DNA of 64,000 nucleotides from Parvivirga hydrogeniphila. GTDB lineage: Bacteria > Actinomycetota > Coriobacteriia > Anaerosomatales > Anaerosomataceae. The stretch spans positions 1 to 64,000 of the forward strand of contig NZ_JAMCCO010000003.1 of the NCBI RefSeq assembly GCF_023371205.1, written 5' to 3'. The notes under the pieces are model-generated. The model was not told where the DNA came from, searched no databases, and worked only from the letters and a program-made list of their open reading frames with translations. This document shows positions 16,202-25,320 of this stretch, in pieces. The position numbers and the translations under genes were made by a program. Position 1 is the first letter of the stretch. Each line of letters begins with the position of its first letter.

Positions 16202-17841
16202 CGGTTCTATCGAACATGACGCAGACTGCTGAAACCCCCCTCGCCGGCGATCTCGTCCGATCTGCGGCAGCCGCCCTCGAAGAGCGCAAAGAGGAGATCA
16301 ACCGCCTGAATGTGTTCCCGGTGCCGGACGGCGACACCGGCACGAACATGAGCCTCACGATGCAGGCGGTGATCGCCGAGCTCGACGCGCTCCCGCCGTT
16401 CCCGTCGCTCGCCGACGTGTGCAAGGCCGTCACGCACGGTTCGCTCATGGGTGCGCGCGGGAACTCGGGCGTCATCTTGAGCCAGATGCTCCGCGGGCTG
16501 TGCGAAGTCATCGCCCAGGCCTCCACGATCGACGCGAACCTCGTCGTTTCGGCGCTCAAACGGTCTGTGGAGGTCTCGTTCCAGGCGGTGCGCAAGCCCG
16601 TCGAGGGCACGATGCTCACCGTGCTCAAGGACATGCACGACGCTGCCGCCGCTGCGCTCGCCGCCGCAGCAGACATCGACGAGGTGCTGGATGCCGCCGT
16701 GCGCGCCGCCTTCGAGTCGGTGCGCAGAGGCCCGGACCTTCTGCCTGTCCTCAAGGAGCACGGCGTCGTTGACGCAGGCGGCTTCGGGCTGGCGATCCTC
16801 GCTGAGGGCTTCGTTGCAGCCCTCGAAGGTCACGAGTTCAGCGAGCGGGACATCGCGCTCGCGACTGGCGAGCTCACCGTCACGCCGGTCGACGACTGGG
16901 ACGACCAGGAGTACCTCTACTGCACGGAGTTCTTGCTCCACGGCGCCGACGCGGACAAAGCATTCCTCGAAGAGTGGGTCTCGAACGTCGGAGGCTCCGA
17001 GCTCGTCGTCGGCGACCGCGACACCTACAAGATCCACGTCCACACCGACCGTCCTGGCGACGTGTTGAGCTGGGCGACATCGCTCGGCGAAGTCTCCGAG
17101 GTGCACATCAACAACATGCGGCGGCAGACAGCTGAGCGCTCGCAGAAACTCGGCGCAGGAGCCGCGTCGGAACCGTCGTCTCCTTCCAAACCCGTCGGTT
17201 TCGTGGCCGTCGCTTCCGGTGACGGCGTCGCAGAGATCCTCCGGTCTCTCGGCGTGGACAGGGTCGTGAACGGCGGCCAGACGATGAACCCCTCCACCGC
17301 CGAACTCGTGAACGCTGCCGCAGAGGTGGGTGCCGACGCCGTGATCGTCCTCCCGAACAACAAGAACATCGTCATGGCTGCACAGCAGGCCATCGCGCTG
17401 TCAGACAAGCGGATCGCGGTGGTGCCGACGACCTCGGTTCCTGAGTGCTTCGCGGCCCTCCTCGCGTTCGACCCGCACGCCACCCTCGACGAGAACGTAG
17501 AGGCCATGTCCGAGGCCGCGAACGCCGTCGTCACTGGCGAGGTCACCACGGCCGTGAAGGACGCCAAGAGCCCGGTCGGCGACATCAAGCAAGGCCAGGT
17601 GATCGGCATCGCGGATCACGAGATCGTGGTCGTCGGCGAAGACGTCAAGACGGTGGCGCTCGAGCTCATCAAGAAGCTCTCCGATGGACGGGAGACGCTC
17701 ACGGTGCTCGCCGGCGAGGACTTCTCAGACGAGGAGCTTGCCGACCTCGTCGACGAGGTGTCCCGAGAGCTCCCGCACCTGGAGGTGGACGCGCATCGAG
17801 GAGGACAGCCGCTCTACCCGCTGATCATCGGTCTGGAGTGA
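16198..17841 (+). CDS. fakA: Fatty acid kinase ATP-binding subunit FakA (YloV/DAK2)
   Basis: FakA phosphorylates fatty acids that are presented by a FakB protein, giving acyl-phosphate for phospholipid synthesis. The 547-residue protein has an N-terminal DAK2/DhaL kinase domain with the metal-binding DGDTG at 44-48 and GARGNSG at 85-91. A middle domain and a C-terminal DegV-like domain (about 330-547) follow, the full FakA layout. It starts at GTG overlapping the upstream stop; ATG 16216 is an alternative without a ribosome site. The adjacent DegV-family gene strongly supports FakA rather than a dihydroxyacetone kinase. Confidence 0.93.
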   Translation: MTVLSNMTQTAETPLAGDLVRSAAAALEERKEEINRLNVFPVPDGDTGTNMSLTMQAVIAELDALPPFPSLADVCKAVTHGSLMGARGNSGVILSQMLRGLCEVIAQASTIDANLVVSALKRSVEVSFQAVRKPVEGTMLTVLKDMHDAAAAALAAAADIDEVLDAAVRAAFESVRRGPDLLPVLKEHGVVDAGGFGLAILAEGFVAALEGHEFSERDIALATGELTVTPVDDWDDQEYLYCTEFLLHGADADKAFLEEWVSNVGGSELVVGDRDTYKIHVHTDRPGDVLSWATSLGEVSEVHINNMRRQTAERSQKLGAGAASEPSSPSKPVGFVAVASGDGVAEILRSLGVDRVVNGGQTMNPSTAELVNAAAEVGADAVIVLPNNKNIVMAAQQAIALSDKRIAVVPTTSVPECFAALLAFDPHATLDENVEAMSEAANAVVTGEVTTAVKDAKSPVGDIKQGQVIGIADHEIVVVGEDVKTVALELIKKLSDGRETLTVLAGEDFSDEELADLVDEVSRELPHLEVDAHRGGQPLYPLIIGLE

Positions 17842-17866
17842 TCCCGCGAAGCGAGGGGTGAGGGGA

Positions 17867-18715
17867 ATGAAGGTCGGCATCGTTAGCGACAGCACGTGCG
17901 ACCTGGGCCCACGGTGGCTCGCCGAGCACGACGTCACGATGGTCCCCCTGAAGGTGCTTTTCGGGGACCGCACGTACCTGGACTGGATCGACCTCGACCC
18001 GGACACGTTCTTCGAGATGCTCGCGGCGGCGCCCGAGCTTCCCAAGACCTCGCAGCCGTCGCCTGCGGAGTTCGCCGCAGTCTACGAAGCGCTCGCAGAA
18101 AGGGGAGCGGACGAGATCGTCTCCATCCACCTTTCGTCCGCGCTTTCCGGCACGATCGAGTCCGCGACGCTTGCTGCGGCGACCTCGCGCGTCCCTGTCC
18201 GCGTCATCGACACGAAGATCGTCACCGCTGGGACGGCTCTTGCCGTCATGGCCGCCGTCTCGGAACGAGACAAGGGCGGCGATGCCGATGCCGTGGAGGC
18301 GGCCGCCCGTCACGTCGTCGAGACGCAGCGGCTGCTCTTCGCGCTCGGCACCCTCGAGTACCTGGTCAAGGGCGGTCGTGCTGGCAAGGCCCAGGCGCTG
18401 GCAGCGAACCTTCTCAACATCAAGCCGGTCTTGACCTTCAACAAAGACGGCATCATCGAGCCGTTCAAGAAGGTCCGCGGCACGAAGGCCGCAATCGCGG
18501 AGATCGCCGCTGAAGTCGCCAAGGACTCAGCGTCGAGGCCGGTGCGCCTGGCGTTGTTCCACTCCACCTCCGAGGACCTGGCCCGCGAGCTCGGATCCGC
18601 CCTGGACGCCGCCGGCGCGCGCTACGAGCTCGTGTTGACCGGGCGCGTCGGCGCGGTGATCGGCACGTACGCCGGACCCGGCGCCGTCGGAGCCGTGTAC
18701 TATCCGGAGCCGTGA
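17867..18715 (+). CDS. fakB: DegV-family fatty acid-binding protein FakB
   Basis: FakB proteins hold a fatty acid for FakA and deliver the acyl-phosphate to the lipid pathway. The 282-residue product has the DegV motifs: DST at 8-10, KTSQPSP at 60-66, HLSSALSGT at 88-96, and a KGGRAG segment. Near the C-terminus it reads GTYAGPGA, where the family usually has His at the Tyr position (GTHxGPGA); that His contacts the fatty acid carboxylate in characterised FakB proteins. The change might alter ligand binding. The ATG follows AGGGG. fakA lies 25 bases upstream, and plsX, which can use acyl-phosphate, is 7.7 kb downstream. Confidence 0.91.
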   Translation: MKVGIVSDSTCDLGPRWLAEHDVTMVPLKVLFGDRTYLDWIDLDPDTFFEMLAAAPELPKTSQPSPAEFAAVYEALAERGADEIVSIHLSSALSGTIESATLAAATSRVPVRVIDTKIVTAGTALAVMAAVSERDKGGDADAVEAAARHVVETQRLLFALGTLEYLVKGGRAGKAQALAANLLNIKPVLTFNKDGIIEPFKKVRGTKAAIAEIAAEVAKDSASRPVRLALFHSTSEDLARELGSALDAAGARYELVLTGRVGAVIGTYAGPGAVGAVYYPEP

Positions 18716-20838
18716 TGCCAGAAGCGCTCGTCTCGCGCATCACGGCGAGCGATCCGCGCTGTGCCGAGACGTGGGACTCGCCTGTCACCGTAGTGCGCAA
18801 CGTGGACGCGCGTCGCGCTGAGGCGCTCGGCCGTCTCGGCATCCACACGATCGGCGACCTCCTCACGCACTATCCGTTCCGGTATCTCGACCTGAGCGCG
18901 GTCCGCCCTGTCCGCGAGGCCCCCCTCGGAAGCGAGGCGACCATCGTGGGCACCGTGGCGGACGTGCGGGTGAAGCAGCCCCGCCCGCGCCTGTCCGTCA
19001 CCGAGATCGCCGTCGCAGACGACACCGGTGTCGTCGTCGGCGTGTGGTTCAACCAGCCCTACATCGCCCAACGCTACGAGGTCGGGGACCGCGTCGCCAT
19101 GGCCGGGACGATGGAGCTCGACTACGGGCTCAAGCAGATGAAGAACCCGTTCTTGGAGCGCCTCGGCGCCGCGGGCACGCCGGTCGTGCTCGGACGCATC
19201 CTTCCCGTGTACCGCACCACCGAGGGCCTGTCGACGAACTGGCTCAGGCGCATCGTGGAATCCGCCGTCTTGGAGTTCGCGCACGTGCCCGATCCGCTGC
19301 CCTCCGGACTCCGTGCGCGTCGGGACCTTCCTCCGTTGAAGTGGGCCGTCCGTGCCATCCATCTGCCGCGTTCGTCGGAAGACATCGAGGTGGCCCGACG
19401 ACGCCTCGCCTACCAGGAGCACTTCGACCTGCAGCTCGTGGTGGCCACGCGACGCCACGCACGGCTCGCGTCGACGACAGCGGTCGCCCACACCGTCGAC
19501 GGCGCACGCGTCGAAGCGCTTCGGCGTGCGCTCCCGTTCCCGCTGACGGACGACCAGGAGCGCGCTGTGTCCGAGATCCTGGCCGACATGGCTGCGGCGC
19601 GGCCGATGAACCGGCTGCTGCTCGGCGACGTCGGAAGCGGGAAGACCGTCGTTGCCGCCTTCGCGCTCGCCGCAGCCGCGGACACGCACGCCCAAGCGGC
19701 CATGATGGCGCCGACAGAGGTTCTGGCAGAGCAGTACACGCGCGCGCTCGGGCCGCTTCTCGAAAAGGCAGGCGTCCCGTGGGCCCTGCTCACCGGCTCG
19801 ACGCCTCGAGCAGAACGGTCGCGGATCCTTGCGCAGGCCGCCTCGGGCGAGCTTGCCGTTGTGTTCGGCACCCATGCGCTCATCCAGCGCGACGTACGTT
19901 TCTCTCGCCTCACGCTCGTCGTCGTGGACGAGCAGCACCGCTTCGGCGTCGAGCAGCGGCTCGGTCTGCGCGGCAAAGGCGGCGCCGTGACGCCCGATCT
20001 CCTCGTCATGACGGCCACCCCCATACCCCGGAGTCTGGCGCTCACGCTCTACGGCGATCTCGACGCGTCCTACCTCACGACCCGCCCCGGCTCGCGCGGG
20101 CCGGGCCACGTCGTCACCCGCATCGTCCCGCGGACCGGACGCGCCGACGCGTACGAGCGCGTACGCAGCGCCGTCCGCGCGGGCAGGCAGGCGTACGTGA
20201 TCTGCGCGCTCGTGGAGGAGTCGGACTCCGCCGAGGCCCGCGCCGCGACACGCGAAGCGCACCGCTTGCAGACGAGCGTATTCCCCGACCTCCGCGTCGG
20301 CCTGCTGACGGGCCGGATGCGGCCAGCAGAGAAGCGGGCAGTCATGGAGGACTTCCGCGCAGGGAAGATCGACGTGCTCGTCTCCACCACGGTGGTCGAA
20401 GTGGGCGTCGACGTCCCCAATGCGACGGTCATGATCGTCGAGAACGGCGAGCGCTACGGCCTCGCGCAGCTCCATCAGCTGCGCGGCCGCATCGGGCGTG
20501 GCGAGCACCCTGGGGAGTTCCTCGTCTTCGCCGACCCGCGGACCGAAGAAGGGCGTCGCCGCATGCAGGCCATCGCCGAGACCTCGGACGGCTTCGCGCT
20601 CGCGGAGGCCGATCTCCGCTTGCGCGGCGAGGGCGACATCGCCGGGGTGCGGCAAAGCGGCCTGCCTCCGTTCAAGATCGCCTCGTTCGCCGGCCAAGAG
20701 GACCTGCTCGCTCTCGCACGCGAGGACGCCCGCGCATCAGTCGACGCTGACCCAACTCTGGCGAGCCCCGAGCACGCTTTGCTGAGGGCCCGCCTCCGCG
20801 CGCTCCAGACAGGACGAACGGTGGTAGACAGCGGATGA
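18715..20838 (+). CDS. recG: ATP-dependent DNA helicase RecG
   Basis: RecG remodels stalled replication forks and Holliday junctions. The protein has an N-terminal wedge/OB-fold region (about 50-170), then two helicase domains with Walker A GDVGSGKT near residue 303 and a DEQH box near 404, and a RecG-type C-terminal end. Length is 707 residues from the ATG at 18715, with GGAG five bases before it. A GTG at 18712 overlapping the fakB stop is an alternative. It overlaps rsmD by four bases. Confidence 0.96.
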   Translation: MPEALVSRITASDPRCAETWDSPVTVVRNVDARRAEALGRLGIHTIGDLLTHYPFRYLDLSAVRPVREAPLGSEATIVGTVADVRVKQPRPRLSVTEIAVADDTGVVVGVWFNQPYIAQRYEVGDRVAMAGTMELDYGLKQMKNPFLERLGAAGTPVVLGRILPVYRTTEGLSTNWLRRIVESAVLEFAHVPDPLPSGLRARRDLPPLKWAVRAIHLPRSSEDIEVARRRLAYQEHFDLQLVVATRRHARLASTTAVAHTVDGARVEALRRALPFPLTDDQERAVSEILADMAAARPMNRLLLGDVGSGKTVVAAFALAAAADTHAQAAMMAPTEVLAEQYTRALGPLLEKAGVPWALLTGSTPRAERSRILAQAASGELAVVFGTHALIQRDVRFSRLTLVVVDEQHRFGVEQRLGLRGKGGAVTPDLLVMTATPIPRSLALTLYGDLDASYLTTRPGSRGPGHVVTRIVPRTGRADAYERVRSAVRAGRQAYVICALVEESDSAEARAATREAHRLQTSVFPDLRVGLLTGRMRPAEKRAVMEDFRAGKIDVLVSTTVVEVGVDVPNATVMIVENGERYGLAQLHQLRGRIGRGEHPGEFLVFADPRTEEGRRRMQAIAETSDGFALAEADLRLRGEGDIAGVRQSGLPPFKIASFAGQEDLLALAREDARASVDADPTLASPEHALLRARLRALQTGRTVVDSG

Positions 20839-21410
20839 GGGTCGTCGGCGGTCAGCTGCGCGGCCGTCGGATCGCCGCGCCCAGGGGCAGAGACACGCGG
20901 CCCACGTCCGATCGCGTGCGCGAGGCGCTCTTCTCGATCCTGGAGGCGCGCTACGGCGGCGTGGACGGCGCCGTCGTGCTCGACCTCTTCGCAGGCACGG
21001 GCGCGCTCGGCATCGAGGCGCTCTCGCGTGGAGCCGCACACGCGACCTTCGTCGATTCCGACGAGCGGGCCGTGGCGCTCATCCGCCAGAACCTCGCGTC
21101 CCTCGGATTGTCGGACAGAACGACGGTGCTGAGGGCCGACGCGCTTCGTTCGTTGCCGGCCCGCCTGGCCGCGCGTCCGTTCTCATTGCTCTTGGCAGAC
21201 CCTCCCTATAGAATCGAACCGCGCGAGGTGGTCCAGGCCGTGCTCGCGCTCGGCGCACGCGGGCGCCTCGTGACCGGGGCGGTCGTGGCCTACGAGCTCA
21301 GCACTGCCAACGAGGTCGAATGGCCGCGCGGGTTCGACGAGACCGTCGAGAAGGCGTACGGTTCGACACGGCTTTCGATCGCCAGGTGGAAGGGGAGCGT
21401 CGACGAATGA
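20835..21410 (+). CDS. rsmD: 16S rRNA m2G966 methyltransferase RsmD
   Basis: RsmD methylates the N2 of G966 in 16S rRNA. The 191-residue protein starts MRVVGGQLRGRR and has the SAM-binding DLFAGTGALGIEA loop and the catalytic DPPY motif at the expected spacing. recG, rsmD and coaD overlap by four bases each, an arrangement widespread in Gram-positive bacteria, so they should be translated from one transcript. Confidence 0.96.
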   Translation: MRVVGGQLRGRRIAAPRGRDTRPTSDRVREALFSILEARYGGVDGAVVLDLFAGTGALGIEALSRGAAHATFVDSDERAVALIRQNLASLGLSDRTTVLRADALRSLPARLAARPFSLLLADPPYRIEPREVVQAVLALGARGRLVTGAVVAYELSTANEVEWPRGFDETVEKAYGSTRLSIARWKGSVDE

Positions 21411-21898
21411 AGCGCGCGTTGTGCCCGGGGACCTTCGATCCAGTCACGAACGGCCACCTCGACATCATCGAGCGAGCCGCTGGCCTGTTCGACGAATTGG
21501 TCGTCGCCGTGGCGCTGAGCGCGGACAAGGGCTCCGGCCCGCTCTTCGGCCTGGACGAGCGCTGCGCATTCATCCGCAACGCGACCAGACATCTGCCCAA
21601 CGTCTCCGTCGAACCTTTTGATACACTTCTGGTTGACCTCGCGCAGAGGCTCGATGCGCACGTCATCATCAAGGGGCTGCGCGCGGTCACGGACTTTGAA
21701 CGCGAGTTCCAGATGGCACAGCTCAACTACCGGCTCGACCCGGACATCGAGACGATGTTCATCATGTCGATCCCGGAGTATGCATACCTGAGCTCGTCTG
21801 CGGTGAAGGAGATCGCGAAGCACGGAGGCGACGTGCGTGGCCTTGTGCCCGACGAGGTGTGCGCAGCGCTCGCCGAGCGGTTGAAGCGGCCCCGATAG
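21407..21898 (+). CDS. coaD: Phosphopantetheine adenylyltransferase
   Basis: CoaD makes dephospho-CoA from phosphopantetheine and ATP, a late step of coenzyme A synthesis. The 163-residue protein shows the nucleotidyltransferase motif TFDPVTNGH at 9-17, an IIKGLRAVTDFE segment, and the SSSAVKEI version of the second ATP motif. The start overlaps the rsmD stop (ATGA). CoA is needed by the acyl-carrier, acetyl-CoA and fatty acid genes that follow in this window. Confidence 0.96.
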   Translation: MKRALCPGTFDPVTNGHLDIIERAAGLFDELVVAVALSADKGSGPLFGLDERCAFIRNATRHLPNVSVEPFDTLLVDLAQRLDAHVIIKGLRAVTDFEREFQMAQLNYRLDPDIETMFIMSIPEYAYLSSSAVKEIAKHGGDVRGLVPDEVCAALAERLKRPR

Positions 21899-21908
21899 GG
21901 AGGTTGTG

Positions 21909-22367
21909 ATGGACATCTTGGCGCTGATCGATCGGATCGAGGAGATCCTCGAGGAAGGTCGGAGCTTGCCTTTTTCCACGAAGCGGCTCGTGGATCCGGA
22001 AAAGATCTACGAGATCATCGACGAGATCCGAGCGAACTTCCCTGACGAGCTCAAGCAGGCGCGCTGGATCGTCAAGGAGCGTCAGGAGATGCTTGAGGAG
22101 GCCGAGAAGGAAGCCAACCGCATCCTCGAGGAAGCACGCGAGCGTGCTGCGGCCATCGCGAGCGAGCAGGAGATCGTGAAGCTGGCAGAGCAGCAGGCGG
22201 CCGAGATCCTCGACAATGCGCGGGCCAAGGAGCGTGAGATCCGGCTCGGCGCCGAGGACTACGCCGACGAGATGCTCGCCAACCTCGAAGTGAACCTCGG
22301 CAAGCTCTTGACGGCCGTGCAGCGCGGCCGCGACCGGTTGCAGGGAAAGGTCGGGCAGCGTGGCTGA
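21909..22367 (+). CDS. SepIVA/DivIVA-like coiled-coil protein
   Basis: This 152-residue protein is mostly charged helix. After an N-terminal segment (DILALIDRIEEILEEG) it forms a long Glu/Arg/Ala-rich coiled coil (about 45-130). I see no catalytic motif. In mycobacteria a protein of this type beside the DUF177 and rnc genes is SepIVA, a division-associated protein; the position here between coaD and DUF177 matches that neighbourhood in part. Annotation pipelines may call such proteins ATP synthase subunit B-like, but no transmembrane anchor is present. ATG 21909 has GGGAGG five bases upstream. Function is inferred from context and form only. Confidence 0.8.
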   Translation: MDILALIDRIEEILEEGRSLPFSTKRLVDPEKIYEIIDEIRANFPDELKQARWIVKERQEMLEEAEKEANRILEEARERAAAIASEQEIVKLAEQQAAEILDNARAKEREIRLGAEDYADEMLANLEVNLGKLLTAVQRGRDRLQGKVGQRG

Positions 22368-22896
22368 TCCCGTTCCGACGGGGATCCTGCTCGATGTGAC
22401 CGACATCTTGCACGCGACTTCGGAGAGCGTCCGCAAGGAGCTGGACGTCCCGTTCGACGCGATCGACGTCGGTCCGAGCGAGTTCGTGCCTGAGGGCCCT
22501 GTCCACGTCGACGTCACGCTCACGTTCGTGGGCACCGCGGTCCTTGCTGAGGGGAGCGTGGATGCCACCGTGCGCACGACGTGCGTCCGTTGCCTTGGCG
22601 ATCTCGACCTTCCGGTCCACGGCACCATCGAGGGGTTCTACGTGCCGCACGGCACAGAGGACGAGCTTCCCGAGGAGCAAGAGTACGAGTTCATCGAGGG
22701 CACCACGGTCGATGTGCTGCCTGCCGTCCGCTCTGCGCTCATCGTCGAGTTCCCGTTCGCGCCGGTCCACGCCTCCGGCTGCAGCGCTCCCTGCCCACGC
22801 TGCGGACAGCCACCAGAGGCGTGCACGTGCGACGACGCGCCCGCCGATTCGCCCTTCGCCGCGTTGAAGGACATCTTCGACACCGAGGACGATTGA
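22360..22896 (+). CDS. DUF177 (YceD-like) protein
   Basis: YceD/DUF177 proteins are usually encoded next to rpmF and are implicated in large-subunit rRNA accumulation. This 178-residue version has an acidic mid-section and an RTTCVRCL pair. Its C-terminal region (about 140-162) carries GCSAPCPRCG and CTC, so six cysteines may form a zinc ribbon. It starts at GTG overlapping the preceding stop by eight bases. rpmF follows after 100 bases behind its own promoter. Confidence 0.92.
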   Translation: MADPVPTGILLDVTDILHATSESVRKELDVPFDAIDVGPSEFVPEGPVHVDVTLTFVGTAVLAEGSVDATVRTTCVRCLGDLDLPVHGTIEGFYVPHGTEDELPEEQEYEFIEGTTVDVLPAVRSALIVEFPFAPVHASGCSAPCPRCGQPPEACTCDDAPADSPFAALKDIFDTEDD

Positions 22897-22898
22897 GG

Positions 22899-22929
22899 TT
22901 GCGACGCCGCGACGCCGCTGTGCTATCAT
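22899..22929 (+). promoter_or_regulatory. Promoter of rpmF
   Basis: TTGCGA (22899-22904) and TATCAT (22924-22929) are 19 bases apart, overlapping the end of the DUF177 gene region and 67 bases before rpmF. The spacing is longer than ideal. Confidence 0.5.
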
Positions 22930-22996
22930 TCGGCGTCGCGCCTTGAACCGATCTTTCCGGACGAATGCCCTCGTGGCGATAGAAGGGAGCACGACG

Positions 22997-23173
22997 ATGC
23001 CAGTCCCGAAGAGGAAGAAGGGCCGCTCGGCCACCAACCACCGGCGCTCCTCCCACACAATCGAAGCCCCCGCACGCTCGCTGTGCCCGCAGTGCCACCA
23101 GCCCAAGCTGCCGCACCGCGTGTGCCCTGAGTGCGGGTACTACGACGGCAAGGAGATCGTGGAGACCGAGTAG
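22997..23173 (+). CDS. rpmF: Ribosomal protein L32
   Basis: L32 is a small 50S protein. The 58-residue product begins MPVPKRKKGRSATNHRR, which is diagnostic. Cys30, Cys33, Cys43 and Cys46 form a zinc ribbon. The ATG at 22997 has GAAGGGAG upstream; the frame opens 54 bases earlier but without a ribosome site. DUF177-rpmF is the usual order. A nine-pair hairpin follows the stop. Confidence 0.97.
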   Translation: MPVPKRKKGRSATNHRRSSHTIEAPARSLCPQCHQPKLPHRVCPECGYYDGKEIVETE

Positions 23174-23176
23174 GAC

Positions 23177-23199
23177 GACGGCGCCGTTTCGGCGCCGTC
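23177..23199 (+). terminator. Hairpin terminator after rpmF
   Basis: GACGGCGCC (23177-23185) and GGCGCCGTC (23191-23199) form nine pairs around a GTTTC loop. No long U-tract follows. The next gene begins 24 bases later. Confidence 0.65.
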
Positions 23200-23222
23200 C
23201 TGCTTCCGGGGGTGCAGCACAC

Positions 23223-25316
23223 GTGCTCGAACCGGTCTTCGCACCGCGCTCGGTAGCAGTGATCGGAGCGTCCCGCGACCCTCGTGCCGTCGGACGCACA
23301 GTGCTGGACAACCTCATCGCCGGCGGTTTTCCAGGCGCGCTCTACCCGGTGAACCCGAAGGCCGACACCATCGCCGACCTTCCGTGTTTCCCATCAGTCG
23401 ATTCGCTGCCCGAGACGCCGGATCTTGCGGTCATCGTCGTGCCGGCAGCGGCCGTCGAGCCACTGGTACGACGATGCGGGGAGATGGGAGTCCCCGCTGT
23501 TATCGTCATTTCCGCCGGGTTCAAGGAGGCCGGTCCTGAGGGCGCAGCGCTGGAGCGCTCGGTGTCGGCAGCAGCGCGCGACGTCGGCATCCGCCTGATA
23601 GGCCCGAACTGCCTCGGCGTCATCGTCCCCGGCTCGCGACTGAACGCGTCGTTCGCTCCGACGATGCCGCCAGCGGGCAACGTCGCGTTCGTCTCGCAGT
23701 CCGGCGCTCTCGGCACTGCGCTCCTGGACCAGGCCGCATGCCAAGGCCTCGGTCTCTCTCACTTCGTCTCGCTCGGCAACAAGGCGGACGTCGACGAGGC
23801 GGACCTCTTCTTCGCGTGGGCCGACGACCCGTCCGTCGCCGTGGTCGTCGCGTACATCGAGGCCGTGCGCGACGGCAGCCGGTTCGTGGATGCCGCCCGA
23901 GCGGTCACGCGCGCCAAGCCCCTGGTCGTCCTGAAGTCCGGCCTGTCCGATGCGGGCGCCCGGGCGGTCTCGTCCCACACCGGCAGCCTTGCCGGATCCA
24001 AGCACGTGTACGAGGCCGCGCTCCGCAAAGCAGGCGCCATCCAGGTCCACAGCGCCGAAGAGCTGTTCGACCTTGCAGCGGCGTTCGCGACGCAACCGTT
24101 GCCGCGGGCGCGCACCGTGTGCATCGTCACCAACGCAGGAGGCCCAGCGATCCTCGCTACGGACGCGGCCGAACGCATCGGGCTTGGACTGGCGACGCTG
24201 GAGGACACGACGACCCGCCGCCTGCGCGCTGCGCTTCCAGCTGCAGCAAGCGTGTACAACCCGGTCGACGTCCTCGGAGACGCGCCGCCGGAACGGTACG
24301 CGACGACCCTCGACGCAGTGGCCGACGACGCGAGCGTCGGTGCCGTCCTCGCCGTCCTCACCCCGCAAGCCATGACAGACGCCGAGGGCGTCGCTTCTGC
24401 TGTCGCCGACGTCGCCTCGAAGCGGGGTTTGTGCACCCTCGCGTCGTTCATGGGCGGCGAGCGCGTCGCTCAGGGCATCCGCGCCCTCCGCGAGCGCGGC
24501 GTGCCCAACTACCCGTACCCCGAGCGGGCGGTGCAGGCCCTGCGCGCGATGATGACCCGCCTGGACGCTGAGACTTCCGCCCCTGCCGATGCGCCGCCCG
24601 TCGAGGGCGACCGTGACGTCGTCCGCGCTGCGATGGACCACGCTCGAGCCGCTCAGCGCCGGTTCATCACGGAGATCTCAGCGACGCGGATCGCCGACGC
24701 CTACGGTATCCGGGTCCCGCAAGGCGGCGTCGCGCGCGACTTGGACGAAGCGATCGCCCTTGCTGAGAAGGTCGGGTACCCCGTGGTGGTGAAGATCGCA
24801 AGCCCGGACATCCTTCACAAGTCCGACATCGGCGGCATCATCACCGGCGTCACCGGGTCTGACGGTCTTCGCGCGGCGTACGAGCGCGTGCTTCTGAGCG
24901 CACGGACGCGCATGCCAGAAGCCCGCATCTGGGGCGTGACCGTCCAGCAGCAGATCCCGAAGGGCGCCGAGACCATCGTCGGACTCACGCGCGATCCCAC
25001 TTTCGGTCACGTGCTCATGTTCGGCCTCGGCGGGATCTACGTCGAGGTGCTGCATGACGTCTCGTTCCGCCTCTGTCCGGTAAGCCATCGCGACGCTGCC
25101 GAGATGATCGCCGAGATCCACGCGTATCCGCTTCTGAAAGGCGCGCGGGGCCAGGCACCCGCAGACGTCGAAGCGATCGCTGACACCATCGTGCGCGTCG
25201 CCGCGCTGGCACGCGATTTCCCGGAGATCGCGGAGCTCGACATCAATCCGCTCATCGTCTTGCCCAAAGGCGAGGGAGCGGTCGCCGCAGATGTCCGTAT
25301 CGGGATCGGAGAGTGA
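23223..25316 (+). CDS. ADP-forming acetate-CoA ligase (fused alpha-beta)
   Basis: This enzyme family interconverts acyl-CoA, ADP and phosphate with a carboxylic acid, CoA and ATP, giving ATP by substrate-level phosphorylation. The 697-residue protein is the fused form: an N-terminal CoA-binding domain, ligase domains with SSHTGSLAG carrying the phospho-accepting His252 and Glu213 in VAYIE, and a C-terminal ATP-grasp domain (about 480-697). Acetate or another short acid is the likely substrate, but specificity cannot be read from sequence. It starts at GTG after a GGGGG stretch. The BioD-like gene follows four bases later. Confidence 0.92.
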   Translation: MLEPVFAPRSVAVIGASRDPRAVGRTVLDNLIAGGFPGALYPVNPKADTIADLPCFPSVDSLPETPDLAVIVVPAAAVEPLVRRCGEMGVPAVIVISAGFKEAGPEGAALERSVSAAARDVGIRLIGPNCLGVIVPGSRLNASFAPTMPPAGNVAFVSQSGALGTALLDQAACQGLGLSHFVSLGNKADVDEADLFFAWADDPSVAVVVAYIEAVRDGSRFVDAARAVTRAKPLVVLKSGLSDAGARAVSSHTGSLAGSKHVYEAALRKAGAIQVHSAEELFDLAAAFATQPLPRARTVCIVTNAGGPAILATDAAERIGLGLATLEDTTTRRLRAALPAAASVYNPVDVLGDAPPERYATTLDAVADDASVGAVLAVLTPQAMTDAEGVASAVADVASKRGLCTLASFMGGERVAQGIRALRERGVPNYPYPERAVQALRAMMTRLDAETSAPADAPPVEGDRDVVRAAMDHARAAQRRFITEISATRIADAYGIRVPQGGVARDLDEAIALAEKVGYPVVVKIASPDILHKSDIGGIITGVTGSDGLRAAYERVLLSARTRMPEARIWGVTVQQQIPKGAETIVGLTRDPTFGHVLMFGLGGIYVEVLHDVSFRLCPVSHRDAAEMIAEIHAYPLLKGARGQAPADVEAIADTIVRVAALARDFPEIAELDINPLIVLPKGEGAVAADVRIGIGE

Positions 25317-25320
25317 GACC

